Shown piece after piece: positions 46,185 to 58,628 of a stretch of 64,000 nt of DNA. The stretch is taken from positions 565,792 to 629,791 of the forward strand of contig MNCI01015542.1 in the NCBI GenBank assembly GCA_015680685.1. Direction: 5' to 3'. Below the pieces are notes generated by a model that was given only the letters and a program-made list of their open reading frames with translations, was not told the DNA's origin and did not search any database. Each line of letters starts with the position of its first letter. Positions within the stretch are counted from its first letter, which is position 1. The DNA comes from Gnetum montanum (lineage: Eukaryota > Streptophyta > Gnetopsida > Gnetales > Gnetaceae). The position numbers were made by a program, and so were the translations under genes.

Positions 46185-48972
46185 ATGGCCCCAAAACGTG
46201 GACAAAAGGAGGGTCCTGCTCAAGGTGGAAGCAAATGACCTAGGAAAGGTGGAAGACAAGATCCTGCCAGACAACATGTAGAATGGGAGGAACAATCATT
46301 TAGCATTCATCAAGAGGACCCTCCTACTATATAGTCTGGGTAGGTAGAAGGAGGAATTGCTGCAGCACCTGAACAGGGACAACATCTCACGTTGCCACCC
46401 AAGATTGTGTTCAGGCCATCCATGAAAAGTCCACATTCGCTGCGGTGATTGTGGAATTAAACTTTGAATCTTTTGTAGAGTTCACTCCTGAGGTTGTTAG
46501 GGATTGCCTCAAAGGATCTCCCTTATGGCCTACCCTCTCTGAAAGTGGTGCCTGGTACCTATGGGAGACGTACCAATTCTGGCACAATAGGGAACAAGGC
46601 ACCACCATCAACATTTGTGGTGTGACAGTCGATTTCTCTGCGTAAGCCATTTCGGAAGTATTAAACCTTCCAAATTCAGGGCCCAAAGTTGCTCAGTTAT
46701 CCACCTGTTCAGACCCCGATGTACGACAGGATTGGTTGGAAAGGGCATATGGCAGAGATAAAACATTTGGTGAGTTGACGACGGAAGAGAGGATCTATTT
46801 CAAAATTGGAACTTATCACCTCTTTCCCATGAAGGGCTTAAAAATAATATCAATGTATGTGGTAAGAGGATGTGCAGTGCTGATGGGAAAGGTTAATGCT
46901 AACTTGCCCCATCTATATTTAACGGAGATCCTGAGGTGGTTCGAGGAACGGAAGACAGGGAAGATGGCATTGCCCTTTCCCTGCCTTATTAGAAAGCTTT
47001 GCCAACGTGCTGGTATCAGGGGGTACACTAATGATGTCCTCTAAAAAGCCCAAAATGCTTCATATGTAGAACTGTTAAAGCCACCAGCTGCAAGGAAAAT
47101 CACTGGTGAGATGCTGGGAGTAGAAGAAGAAGAAGAATAGACGGCTAGACCAACTACAACTCAACTTGCAGGACTTAGCCAACCTCCAAGTATAGGATCC
47201 AACCAACAACAGGAAGCAGAGCCTAGCACAGGCCAGGATTAGCTGCCGTCGCAAGACTACATACTGTCGATGAGCCATCTCAGGGCCATCGCTGAGACGG
47301 TCAATTGGGGAATTTATGATGATGCAAATCTCTTCCGCTTCATTGATGATGCCATTTAGCCCACTGTTTCTTTGGATCGCACAAGGGATGAAGTGTTTAT
47401 TCATACAGAGGAGGGGACAGTGCTTGGTCATAATAGATCTTGGAAAACACGACATCTTTTCAAGTGCAATTAGAAACTGGTGAAGGGGCCATTGTGGTGG
47501 TCATGCAACACCAAGATGCCACAGGAGCCATAGACATGGTCGCAGACCACATCAAAGAATCATTCAATGTACCTGTTGTACCACCAGCAGATATCACAGG
47601 AGTACAAGATGCTCAAACTTTGGCTGGAACCTCAATGACTCCTGTGGAACATGAGGATCCGCTTAATCGATTGCTCTAAATGGGACAAATAATGACTCCC
47701 TATTTGACATCTCTCAAAATGTTACGGTAATTCAATCAGACCTCATTTCCATGAAGGGAAAGTTGGTCTTAACAGAAGTGAGGGCCAAGCATGCTGAAGC
47801 AGAAGTGCAAAAATTACAAGAGTAGCTCGTGGCCCTACAAGCAGCACAACGAGACCCTTTGCAACTTGTTCCCGTAGACCAGCTAGATAATTTCAGAACT
47901 GAGCAACTAACCAAGATATTAATGAAGAATAAAAAGGTGGCTGATGAAAAAGAGAAGGCTTTTTGGGATGCCTCTGTAGCATAGGCACAAACTCATGCGC
48001 ATCTCAAAGCACTCAACGCCTTACAGGAGGAAAATAAACAGCTCATTGCCAACAACCTTCAGTTAACCTCTGTAGAAAAGCAAAAGAATGTTCTCAAGGA
48101 ACATTTCCATCAGTTATGAGAAAAATTCATCTGGGTCAACCAAGACATAAGCTGTTTACCTAGGGAGAATCGAACCCTCTCAATGGAGGAGGTACATGCA
48201 ATTCATCAAAAGATAGCTATTGAAATAAGTGCATGGCAAAATGAGGCTAAACGACATGAAAAGCTAAAGAAGCACTTCCGAGACCAGGTGGGAATGTACA
48301 AACAGATCCTTGAGAAGGAGATCCATATGGCCAAGGCCCACATCAACACTATTAGTGCTCAACACACTAACTGGTGGGGCCATATTGGACACATATGCGT
48401 TTTTCCACCAGGCAGAAGTTAATAACCAGGACCTGCAAATTCAGGATCTAACAAAATACATGGAGTTGGTAAACCTGCGGTATGCCAATCTTGCCATGTT
48501 AACAGCAGGACGCCCAAGAACAAAGCTCAAGCAGCAGGTAGCAACCACCTATGTCAAATACGAAGCAGAATTTGCAGAACGTAAGAAGTTGTTGGAAAAA
48601 CTGGAAATTGCAAATTCTAAACTTGAGGTGGTGAAGGCAAGCTACCAAGGACAAAAAGGTGTCGCAGCAGATTTGGCTTGATGGCTAGTAGATTTCCAAG
48701 AATACTAAGATAAAGCCAGAGCCTACGAAGAGGAACGATGGGTGTTTGCGGCTTGGTATGTCAAGGCCAATCAAATGTTTCCGTAATTACCCTGTCCATG
48801 GGAAGTGCCGACTCCATCAAACATTGGAACATTAGCATGGACGGCACAAGACTCTCGAACTAAAGAGGAGAAACTCTGGGCCATACTTCAATGCCTTCAA
48901 GTCTCAAAGCTTGGAGCACAAGACAAAGGGAAAGCACCAATGAAGGAGCCATCGGCACCAGGAACTACATGA
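46185..48972 (+). pseudogene. Third ORF of element E (plant-transposon-domain and coiled-coil protein)
   Basis: ATG 46185 (MAPKRGQKEGPAQGG). Domain at about 46445-47050: VIVELNFESFVEFTPEVV, WYLWETYQFWHN, INICGVTVDFSA, then EERIYFKIGTYHLFPMKGLK, GCAVLMGKVNANLPHLYL and LPFPCLIRKLC. This is the putative plant transposon protein pattern. From about 47700 to 48680 it is a long coiled coil (e.g. KQKNVLKEHFHQL, HEKLKKHFRDQVGMYKQILE, YANLAMLTAGRPRTK). The end is KEPSAPGTT then TGA 48970-48972. Stops and at least one frame change break it. It occupies the slot of the env-like ORF of Athila elements but shows no clear signal peptide or membrane segment. Confidence 0.7.
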
Positions 48973-49137
48973 GTTCCACAAATTTTGTAGTTGTAGCACA
49001 TTCTTTGTGTTGTGTCTTTGTTTTGTTTTCATTCCACACTACGGCATAACCCCATTTTCACCATCCAATAATCCCATACCTATCCACTGTGTAATCACTG
49101 TAACTCGAGGACGAGTTTTCATTCAGTTGTGGGGGTA

Positions 49138-49929
49138 TGATGAGTCATCATTTGGGTGACCGCGATATCGTATCCCAACCGCGATATCGCATACGCAATA
49201 TTGCAACCTGTCTCCTCATCTATAAATAAGAGGTAGACAGATCAGTTAGGCATTACTGAATTAGGAAGTAAGTTAGTTAGTTTGTAGTGTTTTCATTTCT
49301 TTCTCTCAACCCTTTTCCTCTCCATGTATGCCCACAGTGTGGTGAATGTAATTGTACGACATCCTTTATTCGAGTGTGACGTACTTGGACACGCACATGA
49401 CCGACAATAAAGATCGAGATTACTTCATCATTGCATCATTCACTTAGATTAATCATTTAATTAATTGTTATTTATTGCTTTCCTAGTTAATCTCTCTCAT
49501 CCTTAAACTCATGTTAAACACGGAATGAGTACGACTTGATTACGAGCATTTAAGTGTGACTACTTGGTAACCCAGTAGCATACCTAGGATCTGTGCTTGG
49601 TAGTCCTAGTGGTAGTTGTGCACGAAGTCCAAGATGTATACGGATAATCAAGGAATGAATGCTCATCGCACTTAGGCTAGCTTAGATTCTCTTACCCTTT
49701 TCTCCTAGCTTAGTTAATATTACTTCCCATTGCCTTTAGGAGTAGCATTAGATTAGAAACCCACCATACATGACAAAGCTAATACTAGTCCAAGTGGGAA
49801 GACAGCGAACTACGACCTAAGGCTAACTATCTAGATGCCACAACTAGTCCATCTGTGGAGTTTGACTAGATCGCACGTGTAACGCTCGTATTCGTATGGT
49901 TGAGTGTAGGGATACCTCACCACTCATCA
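49138..49929 (+). repeat. 3' LTR of element E
   Basis: Starts tgatgagtcatcatttgggt and ends cactcatca. Its U3 carries two gcgatatcg palindromic words (49161-49170 and 49181-49190) where the 5' LTR has a different number. The TATA box is near 49220. Followed by ggact (49930-49934). Confidence 0.92.
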
Positions 49930-49988
49930 GGACTCTATCCTTTTTTTGTTTTAACTTGAGGATGAGTTTACAATTAGTCATGGAGGTA

Positions 49989-50899
49989 TGATAAATTCAT
50001 TATAAGTCAATGATGCAATATCGTATCTACAATGTCATAGCTCTGCTTATGTCATCGTATATACAAAGTAGTAGATCCTGATCCTTACTATATATACCAA
50101 CCTAGTGTCATGTCAAATGAATAACTTTTAGTCCAACACTTAGGTAAATTATTGTAGTTTGCTTTTTTTATTTACACTTAGCGATATAATGAATGCCCAT
50201 GATGTGATGTTAAGTAATTATATAGGATCTTTGTTCAAGTGAATTGTTCTTTGGTATAGTTCATGGTTGGAAATAAAGATCAAGATTATTTTTCACCATT
50301 GCATCATTCTACTTAGTTTAATTTGCTTTTACTTAAATCATTTTTAATACTTAATTAATTTTTTACAATTCAATATGTTTACCCTGATTAAGTCATTTAC
50401 AATTTCTAAGTACTTTACTTTTAAAATGTTCCTTAGTACAACAGTATAAGTATGACTGGTTTCGAATGTATAAGTGTAATCATTCGGTAATTCTAGTAGT
50501 GTTATTGTTTGATTCACCTAGTAACATAACACTTGGTAAACCAAGTGATGATTACAAAAGCCCAAGACATGAATGGTAAACTAGGAACAAATACTTATTG
50601 CCAGAAACTAGAATAGTTTCTTTGCATGTAATACACTTAGACTTAGAATATATTACTCTATTTCAATCATGTTCACACTTAGTCTTAATTTGAACCAACA
50701 ATATCAACCTATCATATGCCTCACCAAGAGTCAAACCATACAACTTGCACTTCACTAACTTAAAGTGAAAAGATATTGATCATGAACTAAACCTTAACTA
50801 CTAGTGAATCTACATTGGTCATCCATGGATCACAATCGGGTCGTATGTGTACAGTTGTAACTTATATGGTGGAGTGTTGGAATACCCAACCACTCATCA
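49989..50899 (+). repeat. 3' LTR of outer Athila element
   Basis: Matches 20535-21448 from tgataaattcattataagtc to cactcatca. It is preceded by the purine tract gtcatggaggta (49977-49988), parallel to the tract before E's 3' LTR. Confidence 0.9.
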
Positions 50900-51147
50900 C
50901 CTGTGTTTCAATTATTTCAAGTTCCAACACCCCATCCTTATAATCAATCTTGAAAAACGTCCCATCTAGAGTACAAAAAACCTCTTCTATAAAGTAGAAA
51001 AAGAGACACCAACATAAATATAAGAAAAAAATATAAGCGTTTAGCTTGTAATAGATACTAATGATGAAAGAAAACTCCATTATGATGAAAAAATGCAGCT
51101 ACTACAACTACCTCTTATAGAAGTATCTCCATTATGCCTTAACAATT

Positions 51148-51248
51148 AGGTGTTAGCCTAGTGGTATGGGTTTTGGCCTAGTAACCTCAGGTCACAATTC
51201 TACTAGGTAGCATTGAGTTATAAATTTCTAAATTTCTATAAATCTTAA
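51148..51248 (+). mobile_element. SINE-like repeat (plus)
   Basis: aggtgttagcctagtggtat has the A-box pattern of tRNA genes. ctaggtagcattgagttata and the T/A-rich tail match 20431-20525. Confidence 0.55.
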
Positions 51249-51502
51249 CTATTATTTATGTCCATTGTGCTAGCTCATGCATCTTGAATGTCCATCATCA
51301 GCCATGCATCTTGAACATTTGTTTAAATAAAATAAAAAGTGATTTCATTCTCATCCAACCTTAAGTAAAAGGTTAAGAGTTCAAGTTTCTTTTCACTTTT
51401 AAACTATTGGTATGAAGATATATTTAGAATTTTTTAGCAAGCCAAGATTTCATGATGAATAGTGGAAGGTGTTGAAACTTGAAATAAGTGAAACATAGGT
51501 AC

Positions 51503-51604
51503 ACCCTAAGATTTATAGCCATTTATAATTTGATGCTATATAGTAGAATTAAACTTATGATGTAGGGTTACTAGTCTAAGACCCATATCACTAAGCCAAC
51601 ACCT
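51503..51604 (-). mobile_element. SINE-like repeat (minus)
   Basis: The complement reads aggtgttggcttagtgatat, then gtaaccctacatcataagtt, then taattctactatatagcatc. This is the same order as the plus copy at 51148, so the two form an inverted pair about 250 bp apart. Confidence 0.55.
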
Positions 51605-51988
51605 CATTATTTTTCACAATGAATAATGATACATACATTATGCATACTATTATACATGGACATTCATAATGATTAAGGCACAATGAAGACACTTCCTGTG
51701 TCTTACTTACTATCCACATTAATGGTAGTTACTTTCTTTTGCTAGCAGTTGCTAACTAGTCTACCACCTAGTAGCTTCTTTGCTTTAAGTCTAACTTGCA
51801 TGTTTAGTCTAATTTTGTAGTTCCTTTTTGCGTAATATATGATTTTAAGTTTCATACATTTAATAAAAAAAGGACACCTCCTATGTCCTCGGTTAATGTC
51901 TTATGTTTCTACCAATCATTTTTTTAATTACCCTCCTTTCTAGGGAACCCAAGGCACTAGAGCAACAATTTTATCAAATATTTTTTTT
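51605..51988. other. AT-rich spacer, no gene
   Basis: No recognisable feature. It ends at the 12-bp duplication of the LINE. Confidence 0.4.
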
Positions 51989-52703
51989 CTTATGAAAAGA
52001 GTAGGGATCAAACGACCATTTGCTAAGAACTAATCATTTTTCTCTCTTTCATCATCCTAATTTGAGGGTTTCCTCAACTTCATCAACGTTGGTGTGTAAG
52101 GTTTCTCTACAAGGGTATTTGCAGGGTTATCTTGTGCAAGGATATCCTCATGCACCTCCTGTCATCACACTGTTGTAGTGTTCATAGGTGCTACTAAAGC
52201 AATAGCCAGGGTTTCTCGAGTGATGTATAGCCACTTTGTGCTGCTGCTGTCTACTGCGTGATTGTCAATATAGTCCTTCCATCATATTCAATGCTTGAAT
52301 GAGTTTTGTTCTAATGGTATTACATAGGGAAAGCACTTGGTTTTTGGAATGTTTTTCGACCATTGAGAGTGCTCATTGCCTTAATGCTTCTCTAGGGCAG
52401 TGTTGTGTAGTTGTCTTTGCATTGGCTAGAGTAGTGGCTTTAGCGATTTCTTTGCACCTGTTGTTGCTATGCTTTACTTTGTTTGCTTTGTTCCAATGGT
52501 GCTCTACCTGTTATTTTTCTCACAACCTTTTTAAAACTACATGGAAAGTTGTTTCTTAACAACTTTCACAAGGCTTGTTTGTGCACTTGTACCTACCCCA
52601 CTTCGGAAGTTGGTTTTGGTTGTCCTTTTGGTTTTTACGGTAGCCATGCTTTGTAGTCTTTGCATTGTCTTTGCACTTTGTTAAGCTTCTTCCAAGCTTC
52701 ATC

Positions 52704-53540
52704 ATGGCTAATTTGTCCAATGCTTTTGCTCCTCACTAGGCAAGTATCTCCAATCCTTCTAATATTGATTTTGTTCTTCTTGATGATATTTTGATGTTAT
52801 TTCTAAAGATTTTGCTATGCATTTCATCTTTCTTATTGTGGCTTTTCTATCGTGTTCAACAAGCATAAATACAAAAATCAAGAATATCCTCCAATCCCAA
52901 GGTATTCAAGTTTCTCATGCCCATTACTATGCTTGAAACTTTATTCTAGTAGAACTCTCTAAGGCCTCTTAGGTTGAGAAGGCTCTCTCTATCTAAATTT
53001 TTCCAACACACAATGCAACTCTCATCACACATGCTTGGAATTTGACTTTAATGTTAATGACCTAGCCTACAATACTATTCCTTGCTATGTTGAGCTACCA
53101 AACCTTCCCCTAATTTTTTTTCTTTGTAGAGAGGGATATTGTGAGCACCCTTGGCCATGTCATTTCAAACCATGGTATCAAGGTTAATGTAATTTAGTTT
53201 CATTATTGTATTGAACTCGATACCTCTCATAGGAAGAGTGCCCTAACCCTTGTAATCAGAGGGACTCTTCACTAAAAAAGTTGATTATTTTTATCTTCCT
53301 AATTTTTGTAGTTACTGTCATCGAGTTGAGCATCATATCTCTACATGTCCTTTCTTAGCCAAGAAAAAATAATTAGCTGAGCTTCAAAAAATTCATTCTC
53401 TAGCTATTCTAGAAACCCACCCATCTTCAGAGACTTTCAAGTTTGGAACCTATTCTAAAAATGTCCCAAAGCCTTCTTCTCCTCATTTGGCCCCTCCAAG
53501 TTACAAGTGCCACAATCGAGTTCAATCATAAAGGTAGCCT
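52704..53540 (+). pseudogene. LINE ORF1 remnant with CCHC zinc knuckle
   Basis: ATG 52704 (MANLSNAFAPH). Stops and frame changes follow, and near 53295-53370 the reading LPNFCSYCHRVEHHISTCPF gives a C-x2-C-x4-H-x4-C knuckle starting at Cys 53307. ORF1 proteins of plant L1 elements bind element RNA and end in such knuckles. Confidence 0.6.
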
Positions 53541-53796
53541 TTAAAGCATAAGTCACCCCTTCAAAGTCATTTAAGGGCTTAGTTTTGGGTGAAGAGTTTG
53601 TGGAGGGTGGTGGAAGAAAATGAGTTAAAGCTTCCTCCTCTACAGTTTACCTTTTACTTATTTCCTAATGACCAATTCTATCTCACCTGTTACTACAAGT
53701 TAATTCCTTTGCCATTTTTTCACATACAGTGGAAGTTGATACTTTGAATATTGAACCTTTTGATGATCTTTCATTTGCTATGCCCTCTGCTTTCCC

Positions 53797-56400
53797 ATGA
53801 ACCTCTTATCTTGGAATGTCCGAGAACTAACTAACAAGCTTCGACATAAACATGCAAGCAACTTTCTCTCTAGTTTAAATATGACTTTTGATTTTGTTCT
53901 CTTTCAAGAAATTAAGATTTTAGCAAACCATCTATCTATTTCAGCCCATTGGTTTCTTCCTCATTCCTCACTTCTTACTACTTCCCATGTGTGTGGAAAA
54001 GGGGATGCTACCATTCTCCTCTTAACTTATTGGAAAGACAAATTCATTCAAAGTCATTTCAATTCTAGCCACAAGGATTCTTGGGCTATCTTCGCTTCCT
54101 CACATGGTCCTTTTGGTATTTGCTCAATTTATGCTCCTAATGACTCTACAGAACGTGCTGATTTATGGTAGGAATTAGCTAACTCTCTTCCTTCTGTACC
54201 TTAGATTTTTGGAGGTGATGTTAATATGATAGAACTTCCTCATGATAAGCTTGGGGGAAAGGGTGTTTTTTCAACTTCCAAATTATGAGTTTTAGTCATG
54301 GTTTGATTTTTTAAAAAAGTTCTATCTTTTTGATGATGTGGATGCTTCTACTAGCAATCCTCTTTATAGTTTCACTTAGAGTAATCTTCGTCTTGGATAG
54401 GCTTACATTTATAGTCGGTTAGATAGGTTTTATTTTTTCACTCTTTCCTTCTGGCAAGCTTCTTCTGCTACTGTTGTTCATCAATACACAACCTTATCAT
54501 ATAATTTCCCCATCACTATGTTTATTTAGATTCATGGTAGCCACCATAGACATAATTTCATCTTTGTTGGATACACAATAACTGTTTCTCTTCTCCTCCT
54601 GCCCAACTACTTCTCTCAAGCCTTTGGAATGTTGAACCTAAGCCCTTAGGTCAGGTGGGTTGGATTCAATTGTGGCATCATGCTACTTGTAGGATGAAGA
54701 ATTTTGCTTGTTATTATGGGAAGGAAGTGGTTGCTCATGCTAGACAAGTGTACAACTACATCTACTTTACTATTGAACATCTTACCGATCGATTATCTTG
54801 ACACTCAAGTTCATGGGAAGTTAACTAGAGCCCACTTAGCCTTCCAACAATGGGACATGTATAGGGCACAATGTGCCTTAACAAAAAGTAGACTTAGTTA
54901 AATATTCAAGATGAACACTGTAAGGAATTTTTCAAGTATCTAAATAGCTCTTCTTCTTTGCACTCTTTAGACAAAATTTCCAATGATGGTACCATCATCT
55001 CTGACCATAATAGTCTCCTTTCATATCATAAGAAGCATTTCAAAGCCTGATTTACTACTACCCCTATGGATATCTCATCATTCAAGGCTACTACTCTTAA
55101 TTATTCTAGTTTGGTTAATTCTACTATGTTGCAAAGTTTAAAAGCTCATATTACTGAGGATGAGCTTCAAAAGGCTTGTTTTTAAATGAGCTTTGGAAAG
55201 GCCCCCAGTTACAATGACTTTCCCATTGAATTTTTTCGGAATCATTGGGATCTAGTTGGCAATGATCTCTTCCAAGTCACCAAAGAGGCTACCTTTACTA
55301 GTTCGCTAGGGCCCAATTTAAATCAAGGGATTATTCGTCTTCTTTCTAAATTTGGGGATCCTAGTTGTATCTCCAATTGGCACCCCATCACTCTTCTTAA
55401 TGTGCTATATAAAATTTGGGCCAAGTGCTTAGTCTTACGTTTGAAGAAAATTATTTATCATATTATATTCCCCCAACAAACAGGCTTTGTTCCTGGTAGA
55501 TACAATTTAAATAATGTGATTACTACCTAGGAAGGTCTTTAGTGGAAGAAGGATGATGGTTAGGATATTCTCTTAATGAAGATTGATTATGCAAAGGCCT
55601 ATGAAAACATAAAGTGCGACCTCATTATGCAAATCATGACTAAACTTGGTTTTGGTCCTAAGTACTTACATATGGTGAATTGTTTATTCTCAAATGCCAC
55701 CGCAAAAATAGCTACTACCTTTGGTATCACCTCTACCTTTTCTATCCATAGGTTAATGAGGCAAGGATGTCCTCTTACCCATTACCCGTTCATCACTATA
55801 GCTAACTTTCTTTGTCATTAGTTAAATTATGATATTCAAAATAATATTATCACTAGGGTTCATCTCTCTTTCCCTCAACATCTACTTCTAAATATGCATT
55901 TTGCTGATGACTCCTTTTTCCTTGTTCAAAACACTATTGCTAATTTGCAGCAACTCTTTTCTCAGGTGAAGCAATATTGCTCTCTCTCTAGCTTTGCTAT
56001 TAATTGGAATAAATCTTCTATTTATAGCTTTACCAATAATTACTATCACTTGTTCAACTATAACTAGAATCTTATTTAGGACTAAGATATCATCAAGATT
56101 TTGGGAATTCCCTTCCGTTTTAGAGGTTCTACCTTAGTTCTCTAGGAGCAAGTAATTTCTTAGATTCAAAAGAAAATTGAAAAATGAAAGACTAAACCCC
56201 TCACTCTTGCAAGCAAGTACCCTGTATGTAAGTCTATCTATGCTTCTACCCATGTATATTCTTCTTCTTGTTGGACTCCCTCCCAAGCTACTTATTAGAA
56301 GCTAGAACGACTATTTCGGGACTTCATGTGGTCTTCTAAAGATTCTCAAAAAGGTTTCCATCATGTCACTTGTGATGTGGACATCAAACAGGCCAATGCA
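53797..56400 (+). pseudogene. LINE ORF2, 5' part: endonuclease and reverse transcriptase
   Basis: ATG 53797 starts MNLLSWNVRELTNKLRHK, the EEP-type endonuclease opening, then FVLFQEIKI and CSIYAPNDSTERADLW. RT from 55186: KAPSYNDFPIEFF, NWHPITLLNVLYKIWAKCL, PQQTGFVPGRYNLNNVI, LLMKIDYAKAYENIK, MRQGCPLTHYPF and catalytic FADD at 55900-55911. In-frame stops (mostly TAG/TAA) break it. Such proteins nick the target and prime reverse transcription there. Confidence 0.8.
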
Positions 56401-56411
56401 ACATCTATCTA

Positions 56412-57085
56412 ATGATGGGATATTTCCCTAGAGTTCTGGCATGTTTGGGAGTGTTTTGGGGCTATTTTGATGACTGTATGATGTTCCAAGGGCTATGGGG
56501 AATTGTTTGGAGGTGTTCAAAGGTTCTAAGCCTTGAAAAAATAATCTTTGTATTTTGGCCTTGCAGAGGAGATGTCCCATTTGCAAGCAAGACATTCCAT
56601 CTATAAGTGAGACATCCCATCTACATTGTAGACATCTTTGTTGAGATGTCCCACATGATTTGAAGACATCTACTTTGAGACCTCTGCATTGAGGAGAAAC
56701 ATCTCATGTTTCTCATAGATGTCTTCCACATATTTTAATGGACATTAAATTGAATGATAAATTGGAGGAAAGATGAAGAGATAGGAGGGAGAATATATAA
56801 ATAGACTCCTTGGGCCTTCAATTTTATGAAGAGAGTTGAAAGAGAGTCTAGGGAGAGAGAGGTGAGTGAGAGAAGAGTAGAGAGAGATAGAGTCTTAGTA
56901 AGGTGCCTTGATGACCATCCTTGTGAGTGAGTGATTGCTTTGATTGAGTGTGTGAGAGTTGGACTGAATCTCTTATCTGTCCTTGGGAAGTATGCTTCCT
57001 TTCATATGTAAATTCTCCATTTGAGCAAGAATAAAGTTTTGTTTTCCCTTTTCTTATTCAAATTTGTTATTTTATAACTTTGAGA
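56412..57085 (+). mobile_element. Solo-LTR-like insertion in the LINE (ends approximate)
   Basis: LINE coding stops near 56400 and resumes near 57095. The insert starts tgatgggatatttccc, has clustered agacatc/gatgtc words (56570-56740), a TATA box atatataaatag at about 56794, a GA-rich leader and aataaag near 57030. That is the layout of U3, R and U5. No 5-bp target duplication could be fixed, and the LINE motif at the two edges seems partly repeated. Confidence 0.5.
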
Positions 57086-57094
57086 AAGCTTGGA

Positions 57095-58450
57095 TTGTGG
57101 AATTCATGGGAGCTCCTCATTAGCTTGGAATATTGTTACTCTTCCTAAGAATAAGGATGGTTTAGGTCTTTTGAATTCTTTCAAACAAGGGTTCACCTTG
57201 GTCGCTAAGTGGTTGGTTCAGCATTTGGATGCCCTTAACATTATTGGGATTCTCCTCCAATTAAGGCTCCAACAAGTGTTTCCCAAAAATAAGCCTTTTT
57301 GGCTAGGAATCCACTTCATTAATTGAATCCTCTCCCCCAATACTATCATCATTCCTAGATCTCATGTTTTCAAAAGCATTTGGAGGGCTTGGTAGGTTTC
57401 ACACCATCATATTGATTGGACTAATGTCAAGATCAATCCTACTCTTCTTTCTAAGCTCTACCCTTGGTGGTTACCTTTGTTACTTGCTCCTCTAGCCATT
57501 ATGAATGCTAGGGTAGCCACATCTTGGTTTTGAAAGGGAGTTTTTTCTCTTAGCTATCTTTGTCTTGTGACCAATGGATTTCATGGGAAATGTTTGATAA
57601 TTTGTATGGGGCTTCTAATGCAATGCACCATTGCTTGGCTTGAGTTTATAATTTTATCCATCACTATTTGCAGTTAGATGTTTTGATGCAAAGTATTTTT
57701 CATGGCCTCCATTAGACTAATAGGTTGAAACCTTTACCTTATAAGCTGCATGTTCCCTTTCAATTTTTGCATGACTCCTCAAGTGTTGTTCATCAATGTA
57801 ACAAGGCTTGGCACAAATAAGAGTTTGAACAATTTTGGATCCCCATCTTCAAATGTATTTGGAAAATTTTGACTCTCCCTAAAATTCAACAGTTTCTTTA
57901 GTGTCTTCTTCACCAAGGTTTACCTATCAACAAATGCCTTGAATATCTTGGGATTCACACTCCTAATTACCCTCTCTGTGGTGGTATAAAGAATTTTGTT
58001 CCCGTTTTTTTGGCATTGCCCTTTTACTCAAAACATGTGGGGATGGGCTTCCAAAGTTCTCAAGATGATGTTATGTTTGGCTTTTTGCCACCATCTCTGT
58101 GAATTTCAAATTTCTTTGGAAGGTTATTAGTTTTACTGTTCTATATTATATTTGGAAAAAGATGTAATACTCTTTTTTAAAGGACCGACTATTCAAATAT
58201 CTATCATCTAACTATTATGGAGAAATTGCAGTTCCGCCTCCTCCATTTTCAAATCATATCTCAAGCATCAAAGATCAAGTTGGATATTAATTAGCTGATT
58301 CATCTTTTGCAGCCTTGGGGTAGACCCATGAGTCCAAGCAATCTTCTTCATTAGGAATTGCTGCACAGGAGCTTCTCTTTATAGTTTTGGTTATTTTTTG
58401 CTCCGTTTGGTTTTCCTCCACTCTTCTTCTACTTCTATGTTTTTAGTTGA
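57095..58450 (+). pseudogene. LINE ORF2, 3' part: C-terminus with zf-RVT
   Basis: Resumes with SSSLAWNIVTLPKNKDGLGL and KWLVQHLD (the AWxxVxxPKxxGGLG motif). At about 57840-58010 follows FKCIWKILTLPKIQQFLW, then LLHQGLPINKCLEYLGI and NYPLCGG, the zinc-binding RT-associated domain. Stops and a frame change are present. Confidence 0.7.
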
Positions 58451-58628
58451 TACTTGATGGGAGGTAAATGTCTAGATTGTGTTCCTCCCCTTAGTTGTTT
58501 GTAAGGTTGTTTCCTCGCCAAACATCCCTTGTTCCTTTTTTCTTTTTCTTCTATATTTAATCTTATATAGATTGATATTGAATATGTATTTGATACTCCT
58601 CTTTTCGAGGTCCGACACCTCCCTTATG

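Larger units (their letters stand above)
41358..49929 (+). mobile_element. Element E: pol-less Athila retrotransposon with intact LTR pair and target duplication
   Basis: LTRs at 41358-42155 and 49138-49929, a tRNA-Asp-type primer site at 42157-42174, gag from 42297, an internal promoter at 45628-45708, third ORF 46185-48972, purine tract gtgggggta at 49129-49137, and 5-bp duplications ggact on both sides. Protease, RT, RNase H and integrase are missing: gag-end DNA (about 44276) runs straight into the T-rich post-pol region. The element must have relied on another copy's enzymes. It is inserted in the 3' untranslated part of the outer element. Confidence 0.9.
20535..50899 (+). mobile_element. 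Outer Athila-lineage Ty3/gypsy retrotransposon with two nested insertions
   Basis: Direct LTRs at 20535-21448 and 49989-50899, a tRNA-Asp-like primer site, gag, protease, RT, RNase H, integrase, an internal promoter and a third ORF in Athila order. Removing the nested elements G (32012-40595) and E (41358-49929) leaves about 13 kb, normal for Athila. Flanking 5-mers catat and cctgt do not match, so the target duplication has decayed or one end is altered. Coding regions are heavily interrupted by stops and frameshifts. Confidence 0.85.

Noticed and set aside
46185-48972. True envelope gene in element E
   Set aside because: It occupies the env-like position, but no signal peptide, membrane segment or glycoprotein features are visible. 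The domain and coiled coil fit a plant-retrotransposon accessory protein.
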